NCBI GenBank assembly: GCA_028285495.1
Contig: JANQPB010000029.1
Span: forward strand, 273,601 to 337,600
DNA from: Acidimicrobiales bacterium
GTDB taxonomy: Bacteria; Actinomycetota; Acidimicrobiia; Acidimicrobiales; SZUA-35
Length of the DNA: 64,000 nt
Direction of reading: 5' to 3'
Shown: positions 25,929-37,455 of the stretch, in pieces
How the letters are laid out: every line of letters starts with the position of its first letter
How positions within the stretch are numbered: position 1 is the first letter of the stretch
The notes under the pieces: generated by a model
What the model saw: the letters and a program-made list of their open reading frames with translations, nothing else
Database searches by the model: none
What the model was told of the DNA's origin: nothing
Made by a program: the position numbers and the translations under genes

Positions 25929-27065
25929 ATGGTCACCGGAGCCGAGCCCCGCTTCTCGCTGAAGGACGAGCTGTTCAACGCCGAGAAGGTGGCGTACCTG
26001 GCCGGCCTGCTCAGCGTCGGCGTTCCCGGCTTCGACCGCGAGCGCTTCGAGCGCGAGGTGCTGGCACGGCTCCTCGATCTCGAGCTGAAGGCCCGCATCG
26101 CGTGGATCGCCGAGGTCCTGGAGCGACAGCTGCCGGACGACTTCGAGGCCGCGGCCGACGCCATCGAGGCCTCGCTGCCACCGCCGCTGGACGAGACGAG
26201 GACCGACGACGACTTCGGCGACTTCATCTTCGCCCCGTTCGGCACCTACGTCGCCGCCAACGGGCTCGACCACCCCGACCGGGCCATGGCCTGCCTGCGG
26301 GAGCTCACGATGCGGTTCTCGATGGAGGACGCCGTCCGGGCCTTCCTCCGGGCCGACCCGGACCGCACGCTCGACGTGCTCGACCGGTGGGCCGGCGACG
26401 ACAACTACCACGTGCGCCGGCTCGTCAGCGAGGGCACCCGGCCCCGACTGCCGTGGTCTGGCCGCCTCACGCTGCCGACCGACCGGGTGCTGGCGCTGCT
26501 CGATCGGCTGCACGCGGATCCGACCCGCTACGTGACCCGTTCGGTGGCCAACCATCTCAACGACATCGCCAAGGACGATCCGGCCACCGTCCTGGCCGCC
26601 CTCGACCGCTGGCGCCGAGCCGAGGCACAGGATGCCGGGGAGCTGGCGTGGTTGACCCGCCACGCCCTCCGGACCCTCGTCAAGGCCGGGCACGAGGAGG
26701 CGCTGGCCTTTCTCGGCTACGACCCCGATCCGCCGGTCGACGTGAGCCTGCTGCTCCACACCGAGGTCGTCGTGATCGGCGAGGCCCTCCGTTTCGACGT
26801 CGAGCTCACCGGGCGTGGGGCGGCCCCGCTGATCGTCGACTACGTCGTCGGCTTCCGCAAGGCCAACGGGTCGCTCGCCCCCAAGACGTTCAAGCTCAAG
26901 ACCTTCGAGCTCGCGGCCGGCGAGACGGTGACGCTGAGCAAGACCCACCGGCTGCGGGGCGACGCCACCACCTATCGCCTCCACCCCGGCGACCACGACG
27001 TGACCGTCCAGGTCAACGGCTCCGCCGGCCCGACGGCCCCGTTCCGGCTCGACGAAGCGGCCTGA
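25929..27065 (+). CDS. DNA-alkylation-repair-like HEAT protein
   Basis: 378 residues. The N-terminal two thirds are helical repeats of the AlkD/AlkC type: VAYLAGLLSVGVPGFDRERF, ELKARIAWIAEVLE, then YHVRRLVSEGTRPRLPW, TRYVTRSVANHLNDIAKDDP, and WLTRHALRTLVKAGHEEALAFLG. These are characteristic of DNA-alkylation-repair family proteins related to AlkC, which excise alkylated bases by HEAT-like binding. The C-terminal 100 residues are a beta-sandwich-like domain (VVVIGEALRFDVELTGRG ... YRLHPGDHDVTVQVNG), as in the longer AlkC-like members. Cytoplasmic. Convergent with the AAA/LuxR regulator; the two stops are 2 bases apart. Confidence 0.8.
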   Translation: MVTGAEPRFSLKDELFNAEKVAYLAGLLSVGVPGFDRERFEREVLARLLDLELKARIAWIAEVLERQLPDDFEAAADAIEASLPPPLDETRTDDDFGDFIFAPFGTYVAANGLDHPDRAMACLRELTMRFSMEDAVRAFLRADPDRTLDVLDRWAGDDNYHVRRLVSEGTRPRLPWSGRLTLPTDRVLALLDRLHADPTRYVTRSVANHLNDIAKDDPATVLAALDRWRRAEAQDAGELAWLTRHALRTLVKAGHEEALAFLGYDPDPPVDVSLLLHTEVVVIGEALRFDVELTGRGAAPLIVDYVVGFRKANGSLAPKTFKLKTFELAAGETVTLSKTHRLRGDATTYRLHPGDHDVTVQVNGSAGPTAPFRLDEAA

Positions 27066-27066
27066 A

Positions 27067-29790
27067 TCAGCCGCCCGACTCGTCGAGCCCGCCGGAGGCA
27101 ACCCAGGTGGCGATCTCGGTCCGGGACGCCATCGACAGCTTGGCCAGGATGTTGCTCACGTGCACGCTGGCGGTCTTGGTGGAGATGTAGAGCTCGTCGG
27201 CGATGCCGCCATTGGTGAGGCCCCTCGCCACGAGCGCAGCCACCTCACGCTCCCGGGGGGTCAGGGTCGTCGGCGAGCCGGTCGGTCGCCCGTCGGCCCC
27301 GAGCCGGGCCACCAGGCGGTCCCGTCGTGGCCCCGGCCAGCAGCCGAGCCGGTCGAGGGCCGCGTCGAGGTGCGGGCGCTCGTCGCCACCGATCCGCCTG
27401 GCCATCCGGGCCCGGGCGAGGTGCAGCTCGGCCTGGGCCGCAACCGTTCGTCTCGTCCCGCGGTCCAGGGCGTCGGCGTAGGCCCGGTCGGCATCCTCCC
27501 ACCGTCCACCGAGCTCGGCCCGGATGCCCGCATGGGCCGGTTCCGAGGTGCGACCGGCCAGCTCGTCGAGACGCGCTCGCAACTCCTCGCCCGGGCCGAT
27601 GACCATGAGCGCATCGAGGTGGCTCAGGACCAGGTCGAGGGCGAAGTCGACGTCCTTGGGGTGCTCGACCCCGGCGAGCCACGCCGACAACGGCTCGGTC
27701 CGTCGGTGCTCGAGCAGGTCGGCCATGGCCAGGATGGCCGGCGGGCGGCTCGACGGCGCGGCCACGCCGGACGACTGCTCGGCCAGCGTTGCCGCCGACC
27801 GCCTGGCGTCGTCGAACCGGCGGTCCTCCAGGGCGAAGCCGGCGACGACGAGCTCCAGCTTCGGCATCCGCCCAAGGTCGTCGACCGCCGCCTCCAATTG
27901 CGACTGGAAGGCCTCCCGGTCACCGTCGATCAGGGCGACGGAGAGCAGGGCCCGGCGGTAGTTGTCGACGGCGATCGAGCTCAGCCCCGCCCGCTCGCCG
28001 ACCCGGCGCATGCGCTCGACGTGGGCCCTGGCGTCGATCTCCGGGCGCTGGATCGGCGTGTTGTTGAGCACCCGGGTGGCGACGACGTAGTCCTCGGCCG
28101 CCTCGGCTGCGTCAGCGACGGCCAGGATCTCCGCCATGCCCTCCCGGTCGGGGCCGTCCCACACGACCCTGGCGCTGGCCCGCTCGGCCCTCGCCTGGAG
28201 CGCGGCGCTGTCGGCCGCAGGGCCGACCCGCTCGGCCAGGGCGATCGCCCGGTCGGCCAGCTCGATCGCCTGGTGTTCGCGACCGCTCAGCATGTGGTGC
28301 TGGGCCAGGTCGGCCAGCGCCTGGGCCAGCGCCGGGCCTTCGCCGAGCGGCGCCGCCAGCGCCCCCAGTTCCGCTGCGGCCCGGTCGGCCGCCGCCTCGT
28401 CGCCCCGCTCCCACTCCAGCCGGACGCGATAGTGCAGCACCTCGGCCCGTTCCGCCGGCGCCGTTCCGGTCAACTCCTCCCACCGGTCGAGGTGGTGGAG
28501 GCCCGTCCGCTCCTGCCCGGTCATCCAGGCGCTGACCACGGCGATGCGGAGCAGGGCGACGTCGTCGGTGTGTTCGAGCAGCGCCTGCTCGGCGAAGGCC
28601 AGGGCCTGGTGGGTCCGGCCGTCGTCGAGGGCGCGGGCCGCGGCGTCGCGGGCGGCATCGGCGGCCTGCTTGGTCCGCCCGGCCCTGGTGGCGTGGTGGA
28701 CCAGTGCGACGACGTCATCGGAGCCGTCGGCCAGCAGCGCATCGTGGACCGCAGCATGGACCCGACGGTGCTCCCTGGTGAACAGGCTGTCGGCCACCGC
28801 CTCCCGCACCATGTCGTGGCGATACCCGAAGCGGTCCGGCCCGCTCTCGACGAGGATGCCGCGGTCGACGAGCTCCCGGAGTCGGCCGAGGAGCGTTCGC
28901 TCGTCTGCATCGACCGCGGCGGCCAGCAGCTCGAACGCCACCTCGGTGCCGAGCACCGCGACCGCCTCTGCCACCTCCCGCTCCTCGGCCGGCAGCCGTT
29001 CGATCTCGGGTCGGAGCATCTCGGCCAGGGTCCAGGGCAGGCCGGCGGTCAGGTCGGAGTCGTCGGCGAACGCCGACTCGAGCTCGGACAGGAGCAGCGG
29101 GTTGCCGCCGGTCCTGGTGTGGACGTGCTCGACGGTGGCGGCATCGACCGGGCGGCCGGCGGCGGCCAGGAAGGCCTCGACCTCCTCCCGCCGCAGCGGT
29201 TCCAGGCGGAACTGGGCCACCTGGGGGCGGCGCTCGGCTCGCTGGAGGAAGGTGCTGGTCGGATGGCCGGGGTTGAGGGCGTTCGGTCGGTAGGTGATGA
29301 GCACGGTGGCGCCGAGCGGCCCGGCGGCCAGCAGCCGGTCGATGACGTCCAGGCTCTCGGGATCGGCCCAGTGCACGTCCTCGAAGAGATAGATGGAGGG
29401 GCCGTCGCCGGCGGTCCTGAGGGCCTCGGCCGCAGCCCGGATCCTGGCCGGGGCGCTCTCGCCGTCGCCATCGGGCTCGGACTCGCCGACGGCCGACTCG
29501 GCCGGCTCCGACGTCGGTCCGGCCGGCCCGAGGGCCGACCGGACCAGCTCGAACGGGATCGGTGTGGCTCGGGGCACGGCGCCCCCGTGGATCACCACCG
29601 CACCCTCCGGGGCGCCGGCGATGATCTCCTCGGCCAGGCGGGTCTTGCCCAGACCGCTCTCGCCGCCGATCAGGACGACCCCGGTCCGCTCGGTGTCGCC
29701 GAGCAGGTGGGCGGCCGCCGCCAGCTCCCTGGCCCGGCCGACGAAGGGGCGGAGACCGGACCGGGTCAGTCGGACGGCCATGCGGCCCAT
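27067..29790 (-). CDS. AAA-ATPase LuxR-family regulator (LAL type)
   Basis: About 907 residues from ATG 29790; ATG 29781 is an alternative. Walker A GGESGLGKTRLAEE near residue 45, Walker B IYLFEDVHWAD. A long helical/TPR-like middle (about residues 350-830) is rich in Ala, Leu, Glu. The C-terminal LuxR helix-turn-helix is LTPREREVAALVARGLTNGG and IADELYISTKTASVHVSNIL. This is the large ATP-binding LuxR (MalT-like) architecture: a signal binds the middle region, ATP drives assembly, and DNA is bound by the C-terminus. Targets unknown. Confidence 0.9.
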   Translation of the reverse strand: MGRMAVRLTRSGLRPFVGRARELAAAAHLLGDTERTGVVLIGGESGLGKTRLAEEIIAGAPEGAVVIHGGAVPRATPIPFELVRSALGPAGPTSEPAESAVGESEPDGDGESAPARIRAAAEALRTAGDGPSIYLFEDVHWADPESLDVIDRLLAAGPLGATVLITYRPNALNPGHPTSTFLQRAERRPQVAQFRLEPLRREEVEAFLAAAGRPVDAATVEHVHTRTGGNPLLLSELESAFADDSDLTAGLPWTLAEMLRPEIERLPAEEREVAEAVAVLGTEVAFELLAAAVDADERTLLGRLRELVDRGILVESGPDRFGYRHDMVREAVADSLFTREHRRVHAAVHDALLADGSDDVVALVHHATRAGRTKQAADAARDAAARALDDGRTHQALAFAEQALLEHTDDVALLRIAVVSAWMTGQERTGLHHLDRWEELTGTAPAERAEVLHYRVRLEWERGDEAAADRAAAELGALAAPLGEGPALAQALADLAQHHMLSGREHQAIELADRAIALAERVGPAADSAALQARAERASARVVWDGPDREGMAEILAVADAAEAAEDYVVATRVLNNTPIQRPEIDARAHVERMRRVGERAGLSSIAVDNYRRALLSVALIDGDREAFQSQLEAAVDDLGRMPKLELVVAGFALEDRRFDDARRSAATLAEQSSGVAAPSSRPPAILAMADLLEHRRTEPLSAWLAGVEHPKDVDFALDLVLSHLDALMVIGPGEELRARLDELAGRTSEPAHAGIRAELGGRWEDADRAYADALDRGTRRTVAAQAELHLARARMARRIGGDERPHLDAALDRLGCWPGPRRDRLVARLGADGRPTGSPTTLTPREREVAALVARGLTNGGIADELYISTKTASVHVSNILAKLSMASRTEIATWVASGGLDESGG

Positions 29791-30162
29791 GTTACCAAGC
29801 GGGTCGGGCCGACTCGGACGGCCGCCGCGTCGGGCGGAGCCGGGCGGCACGGGCCAGGACGGCGACGGCGGGGCGGGTGCGACGGGGACGGCGGGGGGCG
29901 GTCGAGAGGTTGGCCGCCCGCCACGCCGCCCGCCGGCTGCGGTCGGCGCTGGAGAGGCCGGCCAGCAGCGTTGGCGTGGTCCTTCGGCGGTGGAGGTGTT
30001 CGTTCATGCAGAGCATGATCGGGCCCTGAGGTAGGGCCTGACATCGGGCACCTGCCCAGTTGGGGTACCTCATATCGCGCCGGGGCATCGGACCGGGACG
30101 CCGCGCCGGGATATCGCACGGTCGAGGTCGGCGGCCCCCGGTCCGGGTCGACCGCCGGGTGG
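29791..30162. other. Intergenic region, possible small basic ORF
   Basis: Between two minus-strand genes. A frame from ATG 30007 to 29792 would give a very basic 71-residue protein (NEHLHRRRTTPTLLAGLSS, then Arg-rich). It has no ribosome binding site and its composition could simply reflect GC-rich noncoding DNA. I do not annotate it as a gene. Confidence 0.4.
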
Positions 30163-32289
30163 TCAGGCCAGCGTGAGATCCCAGAACACGACGGTGCCGT
30201 CGGCCGATCCCACGATGAGACCGCCGCCGTCCGGGGTGAACGTGCTGGCCACGGCGGCACCGGAGTGGCCGTCGAGCCGGCCGATCTCGGCTCCCGTGCT
30301 CGTCGACCAGACCCGAACGGTCGCCCCGTCGCCGGCGACCGCAAGTGAGCCGTCCGGGGAGACGACGAGCTGGGCCTCGCGAGCCTTCACCGCTTCGAAC
30401 GTGGCCGTGATCCGCCCCGAGTCGACGTCGATCGAGGTGATCCGGCCGCTCAGGTCGGCGCCGAGCACCGTCGAACCGTCGACGAACGCCAGCGATCGGT
30501 AGCCGCCGATCGCCGCGTCGTGCTCGGCCACCAGATCGCCGGACGCCGTGTCCCAGATCCGCAGGGTCGAGTCGTTTGCGCTCGTGGCCAGCCGCCGGCC
30601 GTCTGGGGAGAGGGCGACGTCGAGCACCGGGCCGGCGTGGGGTGGGAGCTCACGACGGACCTGGGAGGTGGCGGGGTCGAGCAGGAGAACGGTGAAGTCG
30701 TGGGAGACGGCGACGACGAACGATCCGTCCGGCGACCACCGCAGCCTGTTGGTGAAGCTCGAGCAGCCGGGCACGTCCTCGCTCTCGCCGCCGATCTCGG
30801 TGGTCCGGGTGGCGGCCGCCAGGTCCCACAGGGCGATGGTGTCGTCGAAGGCCAGTGCGCTGCGACGGGCGGCGATACCGGTGGCCAGCCGCCGACCGTC
30901 CGGTGAGAAGGCGACCGAGTCGACGTTGCCCTCGGGGTGGTCGAGCCGGGCCGTCGGCCCACCGGACGGGTTGCCCGAGTCGAGCACGGTCACCGCCCCG
31001 GTCGTGGTCGCCACCGCCAGGGCTCCGTCGGTCGACAGGGCCAGGTCGTTGATCGCGCCGCCGGCGTAGCGGTCGACCACGGCGACCACCGCGCCGAGCT
31101 CGTCGAGCAGCTCCACCCGCCCGAGGGCATCGACGACGGCCAGACCCGTCCGGTCGTGGCGAGCGGTGGTGGTGACGGCGGGCTGCGGGGCCGACGGCAC
31201 GACGAGGGCTCGGGCGCCGTCCGGCCCGACGAGCAGTCGCGATCCGTCGTGCAGCACCGTGACGTGACGATCGGAGGCGAGGGCGTGGACGACCACGGCT
31301 GCGCCGTCACCGCCGGCATCGGGGAGTGCCCGCTCGGTCCCGTCGTCGGCCACCGACCGGGACAGCACCCCGTCGGTCACGACCAGGCCGCCACCGGGGC
31401 GGGCATCCCAGACCTCGGTGGCGGTGATCGGCGTGGACCAGCGCAAGCCGCCGGCCGCCCGCCAGCTGGCCACCACCCCGTCGAAGAGGTCCTCGCTCCA
31501 CAGCTCGATCAGCGCGCCAGCGCCGTCCGGTGCGACGACCACCCGCCCGAACGACAGCTCGGTCGGCAGCGGCAGGTCGACCAACGCCGCGGGCGAGCCG
31601 CCCGCCGACCACAGCGCCCGGTGGCCCGACCGGCCGAGCACGGGAACCATCCACGACCCGCCGTCGGCCGCCACCGCCAGCGCGCCGAAGGTGGCCGACG
31701 CCGGCGCCTCGTATCGCTCGACGGCCTCGCCGGTGGCGGCGTCGAGCACCTCGACGACCTCGGGCCGGACCACGACGGCGTGGCCTGGCGGACCGAAGCC
31801 GGCCGAGTCCGCCCGCTCCACCGTGGCGATCCTGCCCGGCTCGGCGGCCGCCGGCGCAAGCGCCCACAGCTCGGTGATCTCGGCGTTCCCGACCACGGCG
31901 GTGGTTCCGTCCGGCGACAGCGCCACGTGCTCGACGGGGCCACCGGCGGGCGTTGGCAGGCTGGCCGCCGGCTCGCCGAGCACGCCCTCACCGGGCGAAC
32001 CGACGCCGGCGAACACGTGGAGGCCGGTGGTCGTGGCCACCAGCAGCGTGCCGGCCCCGGCGGCGGCGGCGAGTGCCCGCCCCGGACCGACGCGGGCCGC
32101 CACCGATCCGGTGACGGTCGAGACCGTTGGCGGGCCGTCCAGCTCGACGACTGCCTCGCCGTCGTCGATCGGCGACGCCTCGTCGCGCCCTCCCGACGGG
32201 GAGCAGGCGGCCACGAGCAGGGCGCCGACGAGCAGGAAGGGGAGGGCGATCGGCTGAGCCGGCGTCCGGACCCGCCACGAGAGGAACAC
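30163..32289 (-). CDS. WD40-repeat lipoprotein
   Basis: About 708 residues from GTG 32289, chosen so that the signal peptide is N-terminal: PIALPFLLVGALLVAACSPS with lipobox VAAC at about residue 29. The mature protein is propeller throughout. The clearest WD40 units are in the second half: DSVAFSPDGRRLATG, VLDVALSPDGRRLATSANDS with TLRIWDTASGDL, and AVASTFTPDGGGLIVGSADG with TVVFWDLTLA at the C-terminus. Two seven-blade propellers would fit the length. It is anchored outside the membrane and is divergent from the FHA/kinase operon, which suggests a shared signalling role. Confidence 0.85.
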   Translation of the reverse strand: MFLSWRVRTPAQPIALPFLLVGALLVAACSPSGGRDEASPIDDGEAVVELDGPPTVSTVTGSVAARVGPGRALAAAAGAGTLLVATTTGLHVFAGVGSPGEGVLGEPAASLPTPAGGPVEHVALSPDGTTAVVGNAEITELWALAPAAAEPGRIATVERADSAGFGPPGHAVVVRPEVVEVLDAATGEAVERYEAPASATFGALAVAADGGSWMVPVLGRSGHRALWSAGGSPAALVDLPLPTELSFGRVVVAPDGAGALIELWSEDLFDGVVASWRAAGGLRWSTPITATEVWDARPGGGLVVTDGVLSRSVADDGTERALPDAGGDGAAVVVHALASDRHVTVLHDGSRLLVGPDGARALVVPSAPQPAVTTTARHDRTGLAVVDALGRVELLDELGAVVAVVDRYAGGAINDLALSTDGALAVATTTGAVTVLDSGNPSGGPTARLDHPEGNVDSVAFSPDGRRLATGIAARRSALAFDDTIALWDLAAATRTTEIGGESEDVPGCSSFTNRLRWSPDGSFVVAVSHDFTVLLLDPATSQVRRELPPHAGPVLDVALSPDGRRLATSANDSTLRIWDTASGDLVAEHDAAIGGYRSLAFVDGSTVLGADLSGRITSIDVDSGRITATFEAVKAREAQLVVSPDGSLAVAGDGATVRVWSTSTGAEIGRLDGHSGAAVASTFTPDGGGLIVGSADGTVVFWDLTLA

Positions 32290-32408
32290 CGACGACCACG
32301 GTAACCGCTGCGGTCCCGCTGCCCTCGCGGCCCGGCCCGGGTGGCCCGGGTGGCGAGGAGGGGGTACCCCCCCTAGCGCCGCCAGGGGCCCTGTACTTGA
32401 ATGGCTCG

Positions 32409-33190
32409 GTGGACGCATCGGAGCAGCGCGGCGCGGGTCGTCTCTCGGTCGACGTGGCGGAGGAGACCCACAGCCTCGAGCCCGGCCAGGTCCTGACCTT
32501 CGGTCGGGCGGCCAGGGCGGTCGTCGATGCCGACAATCCCTACATGCACCGGGTCGTCGGCCGGATCTCCACCGATCGGTGGTGCTGGTGGCTCCACAAC
32601 ACGGCCAGACACATGCCGATGTCGGTCATCGGCGACGACGATCGCCTCACCACGCTGCCGGCCGGCGCCGCTGAGCCGCTGACCACCACCAGGGGCGCCA
32701 TCCGCTTCTATGCCGGCGTCGCCGGCTACGAGGTCACCTGGGAGCTGGAGCACCCGTTCACCCCGCCGAGCTCGGGCGTCGACCGGGAGCCGATCGACGC
32801 CGAGACGGCCGACTTCGGGATCGTGCGGCTGTCCGCCGACCAGCGACGGATGATGACGTTGATGGCGGAGCCTCGGCTCCGCGACCCGGCCGGACCCCCG
32901 TTGCTGCCGGCCAATGCGGAGATCGCCGCCCGCTGCGGGTGGACCCTGAAGCAGTTCGACCGCAAGCTCGACTACCTGTGCCGCCGACTCGACGCCAGCG
33001 GGGTTCCGGGGCTCCGGGGCCAGCCCGGCCGGGAGGCGGCCGACCGACGGGAGCGGCTCGTCACCCACGTGCTCAACCACGGCCTGATCACGATCGACGA
33101 TCTCGCTTGGCTCGACGACCCGCCGGTCGGTCCGGCGGCGCCGGCCGGGCTGGTCCTCGATGCCGCCGACCGCTCCCCTCGGGGCCGAGC

Positions 33191-33197
<7 letters not shown>
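32409..33197 (+). CDS. FHA-like domain plus winged-helix protein
   Basis: About 262 residues from GTG 32409; TTG 32397 is also possible. Residues 10-115 look like a forkhead-associated phosphothreonine-binding domain: LEPGQVLTFGRAARAVVDAD, NPYMHRVVGRISTDRWCWWL, HNTA, then beta segments. Residues 155-240 look like a helix-turn-helix region (NAEIAARCGWTLKQFDRKLD, YLCRRLDASGV). FHA-plus-HTH partners of Ser/Thr kinases are common in actinobacteria. The stop overlaps the kinase start (33191) by 7 bases, so this is probably the kinase's phospho-dependent effector. Confidence 0.75.
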
Positions 33198-35317
<2,120 letters not shown>

Positions 35318-35421
35318 GTCAGGCCGGGCGCCGCGCCGGTCGATCCGAGCGCGGGCTGAACTCGGGGGCCGGCGACCGTAACCTGGGCGGCGTTCGCCTG
35401 CCGCAACCCGAGGAGGAACCC

Positions 35422-36360
35422 GTGCCCGACTACCCGCCCGTCGTTCCCCGCATCGTCGATCCGGATGGGGTCGACGCCTCGCCCCACCCACGGGCCATGC
35501 CGGTCACCACCGACGAATCCAGGTCGGCGACGGCCGCCGAGACCGGTGGCGAGCCGCTGCTCGACTTCGAGGGCACCTCCAATCCGTACATCGACTACCA
35601 GAGCATCGACCTCCTGCTGTCGCTCCAGCACCCCCGCAGCGACGGCTACGACGAGATGTGCTTCGTCGTCATGGGGCAGGTCAAGGAGCTGCTGTTCCGC
35701 GGCCTGCACTTCGAGCTGGTCAACGCCCAGCACCGGCTCCGGGCCGACGAGGTCGGCGACGCCATGCAGATCCTCGGCCGGGCCGGCGCCTTCGTCGACT
35801 ACCTGACGTCGTCGTGGGACGTGCTGTCGACGATCTCGACGGAGGGCTTCAACCAGTTCCGGGACACGCTCGGGACCGCGTCGGGGCAGCTGTCGTTCAT
35901 GTACCGCCACGTCGAGTTCGTGCTCGGCAACAAGAGCCAGCGACTGGCCCGGGCCCATCGCAACGTGCCCCACGTCTGGCCGGCGCTCGAGGAGGCGCTC
36001 CGCTCGCCGAGCCTGTACGACGATGCCATCGCCGTGCTGGCCAGGCGGGGCCTCGCCGTCGACCGCGGCGCGCTCGATCGCGACTGGTCGCTCCCGTACG
36101 AACCGGACCCATCGGTCGAGGCGGCGTGGCGTGAGGTCTTCGCCGACCCCCGGTCCGACAACGAGCTGTACCGACTCGGCCTCGCCCTCGTCGACATCGA
36201 CCAGAGGTTCTCGGTCTACCGGTGGCGGCACTTCGTGTCGGTCGAGCGGATCATCGGCTACAAGCCGGGCACCGGCGGGTCGGCCGGGGTCGCCTGGCTC
36301 GACGGCGTGACCCGCCACCGGTTCTTCCCGGAGATCTGGGCCACCGCCAACCCGGCATGA
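35422..36360 (+). CDS. Tryptophan 2,3-dioxygenase family protein, variant active site
   Basis: 312 residues from GTG 35422, with GAGGAGG five bases upstream. The family opens the indole ring of tryptophan, using heme and O2, as the first step of the kynurenine path. Seen: NPYIDYQSIDLLLSLQ, EMCFVVMGQVKELLFRGLHF, GTASGQLSFMYRHVEFVLGN (substrate-carboxylate Arg retained), and RWRHFVSVERIIGYKPGTGG with the proximal heme ligand His270. The usual HDE with the distal active-site His is YDE here (Tyr76), and HQ becomes GQ two positions on. The N-terminal 45 residues are an Asp/Glu/Pro-rich extension. No kynureninase or formamidase lies nearby, so a substrate other than tryptophan is possible. Confidence 0.85.
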   Translation: MPDYPPVVPRIVDPDGVDASPHPRAMPVTTDESRSATAAETGGEPLLDFEGTSNPYIDYQSIDLLLSLQHPRSDGYDEMCFVVMGQVKELLFRGLHFELVNAQHRLRADEVGDAMQILGRAGAFVDYLTSSWDVLSTISTEGFNQFRDTLGTASGQLSFMYRHVEFVLGNKSQRLARAHRNVPHVWPALEEALRSPSLYDDAIAVLARRGLAVDRGALDRDWSLPYEPDPSVEAAWREVFADPRSDNELYRLGLALVDIDQRFSVYRWRHFVSVERIIGYKPGTGGSAGVAWLDGVTRHRFFPEIWATANPA

Positions 36361-36389
36361 CCGCCGGTCGGGGGCTGCCGAGGCGTCGG

Positions 36390-36821
36390 TCAGGTCCCCT
36401 CGGCGTCGACGAGCGACCGCACCCACTCCTCCATGGGCTCGCCTCGCTCGCTGCGCATGAGCAACTCCAGGTCGAAGTAGTCGCGCCACCCGACGATCAG
36501 GCCATCGGCGTCGAAGTCGTAGGCCCCCATGTAGGGGACCTTGGCTCGACGGTCCTCGGGGGTCAGGTAGTCCTCGACCCCCTCGATCAGCAGCGTGTCG
36601 CCGACCTCGGCCCAACGGATCGCCCGCCACCGGGAGTCGAGCTGGTGCTCGACCAGCTTGCTCAGCACCTTGCCCATCGTGTCTCGGCCGACGACGGGTC
36701 GGGTCCCGACGTGGTAGTGCCACGTGATGTCGGGGGCGACGTGGCGCATCACGCCGTCGATGTCCTTGCGGCCGAACGCGTCGAGGCAGGCCGTGACGAT
36801 GGAGATCTTCGATTCGTCCAT
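36390..36821 (-). CDS. SnoaL-like / NTF2-fold protein
   Basis: 143 residues from ATG 36821. The SnoaL/limonene-epoxide-hydrolase-like pattern is clear: VTACLDAFGRKDIDGVMRHV, APDITWHYHVGTRPVVGRD, a middle helix, then PYMGAYDFDADGLIVGWRDYFDL. The fold forms a cone with a buried polar pocket; members are hydrolases, isomerases or binding proteins. The residues here do not fix the activity. Convergent with the TDO-like gene 30 bases away. Confidence 0.8.
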   Translation of the reverse strand: MDESKISIVTACLDAFGRKDIDGVMRHVAPDITWHYHVGTRPVVGRDTMGKVLSKLVEHQLDSRWRAIRWAEVGDTLLIEGVEDYLTPEDRRAKVPYMGAYDFDADGLIVGWRDYFDLELLMRSERGEPMEEWVRSLVDAEGT

Positions 36822-36888
36822 GGGGTGACCGTAGACGGCGGCGGCCGGCGGCCGCCCGCTCGCCCGGGCACTCAGTGGCCGGCCGCCG

Positions 36889-37455
36889 CTACTGGTGGTA
36901 GTCGGGGTGTGGCCACTCGGCGTGGTCGTCGGCGTCCCACGCATCGAGCTCCTCGACGCGGCGGCGGCCGTCGACCCGGCGGATGGACACGGCCAGCAGC
37001 GCGACGAGCACCGCCAGGCCGGCGGCGGCGACGGTCAGGATCGTGGTGGTCGACCAGCCACCCGATGCGGGGGCTTCGATCCGTGCCGGCTGGGCCGCCA
37101 GGGGATCGAAGGTGAAGAAGTAGCCGCCGGTGGTGAAGTCGCCGTCGAGCGAGATCATCTCGTAGCTGAGCTGGTAGCGGCCGGGCTGGGCCAGCGGCTG
37201 GTCGAGCGTGAAGGTGATGACCTTGCCGTCCGGCACCGTGGTCGTCCCGGCGATGGGCGCACCGTTGTAGCTGAGCATAACCGAGGCGTCGGTGATCGGA
37301 TCGAGGAACTCGAGGTCGATGACCTGGATCGATCCGCCGACCGTGGCGTTGCGATCGGGCGACGCCCGCAGCATCGCTGTGTGGGCGGCGGCCGGGAGTG
37401 TCAGGACCGCGGCAGAGGCCAGCGCGGCCAGGGTCGCAAGCAGTGCCTTGATCAT
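36889..37455 (-). CDS. CopC-domain protein with C-terminal anchor
   Basis: 188 residues from ATG 37455. Signal peptide KALLATLAALASAAVLTLPAAA, then mature AHTAMLRASPDRNATV, the usual CopC start with an N-terminal His as copper ligand candidate. CopC beta-sandwich segments follow (IDLEFLDPITDASVMLSYNG, FTLDQPLAQPGRYQLSYEMI, SLDGDFTTGGYFFTF). A membrane helix (TTTILTVAAAGLAVLVALLA) and a short cytoplasmic His/Asp-rich tail end it. Copper handling is typical of the family, but the Met/His-rich binding sites of classic CopC are not obvious. It overlaps the stop of the solute-binding protein gene by 4 bases. Confidence 0.85.
   Translation of the reverse strand: MIKALLATLAALASAAVLTLPAAAHTAMLRASPDRNATVGGSIQVIDLEFLDPITDASVMLSYNGAPIAGTTTVPDGKVITFTLDQPLAQPGRYQLSYEMISLDGDFTTGGYFFTFDPLAAQPARIEAPASGGWSTTTILTVAAAGLAVLVALLAVSIRRVDGRRRVEELDAWDADDHAEWPHPDYHQ

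Noticed and set aside
29792..30007. Small basic protein gene
   Set aside because: No ribosome binding site, Arg/Pro-rich composition expected from GC-rich noncoding DNA.
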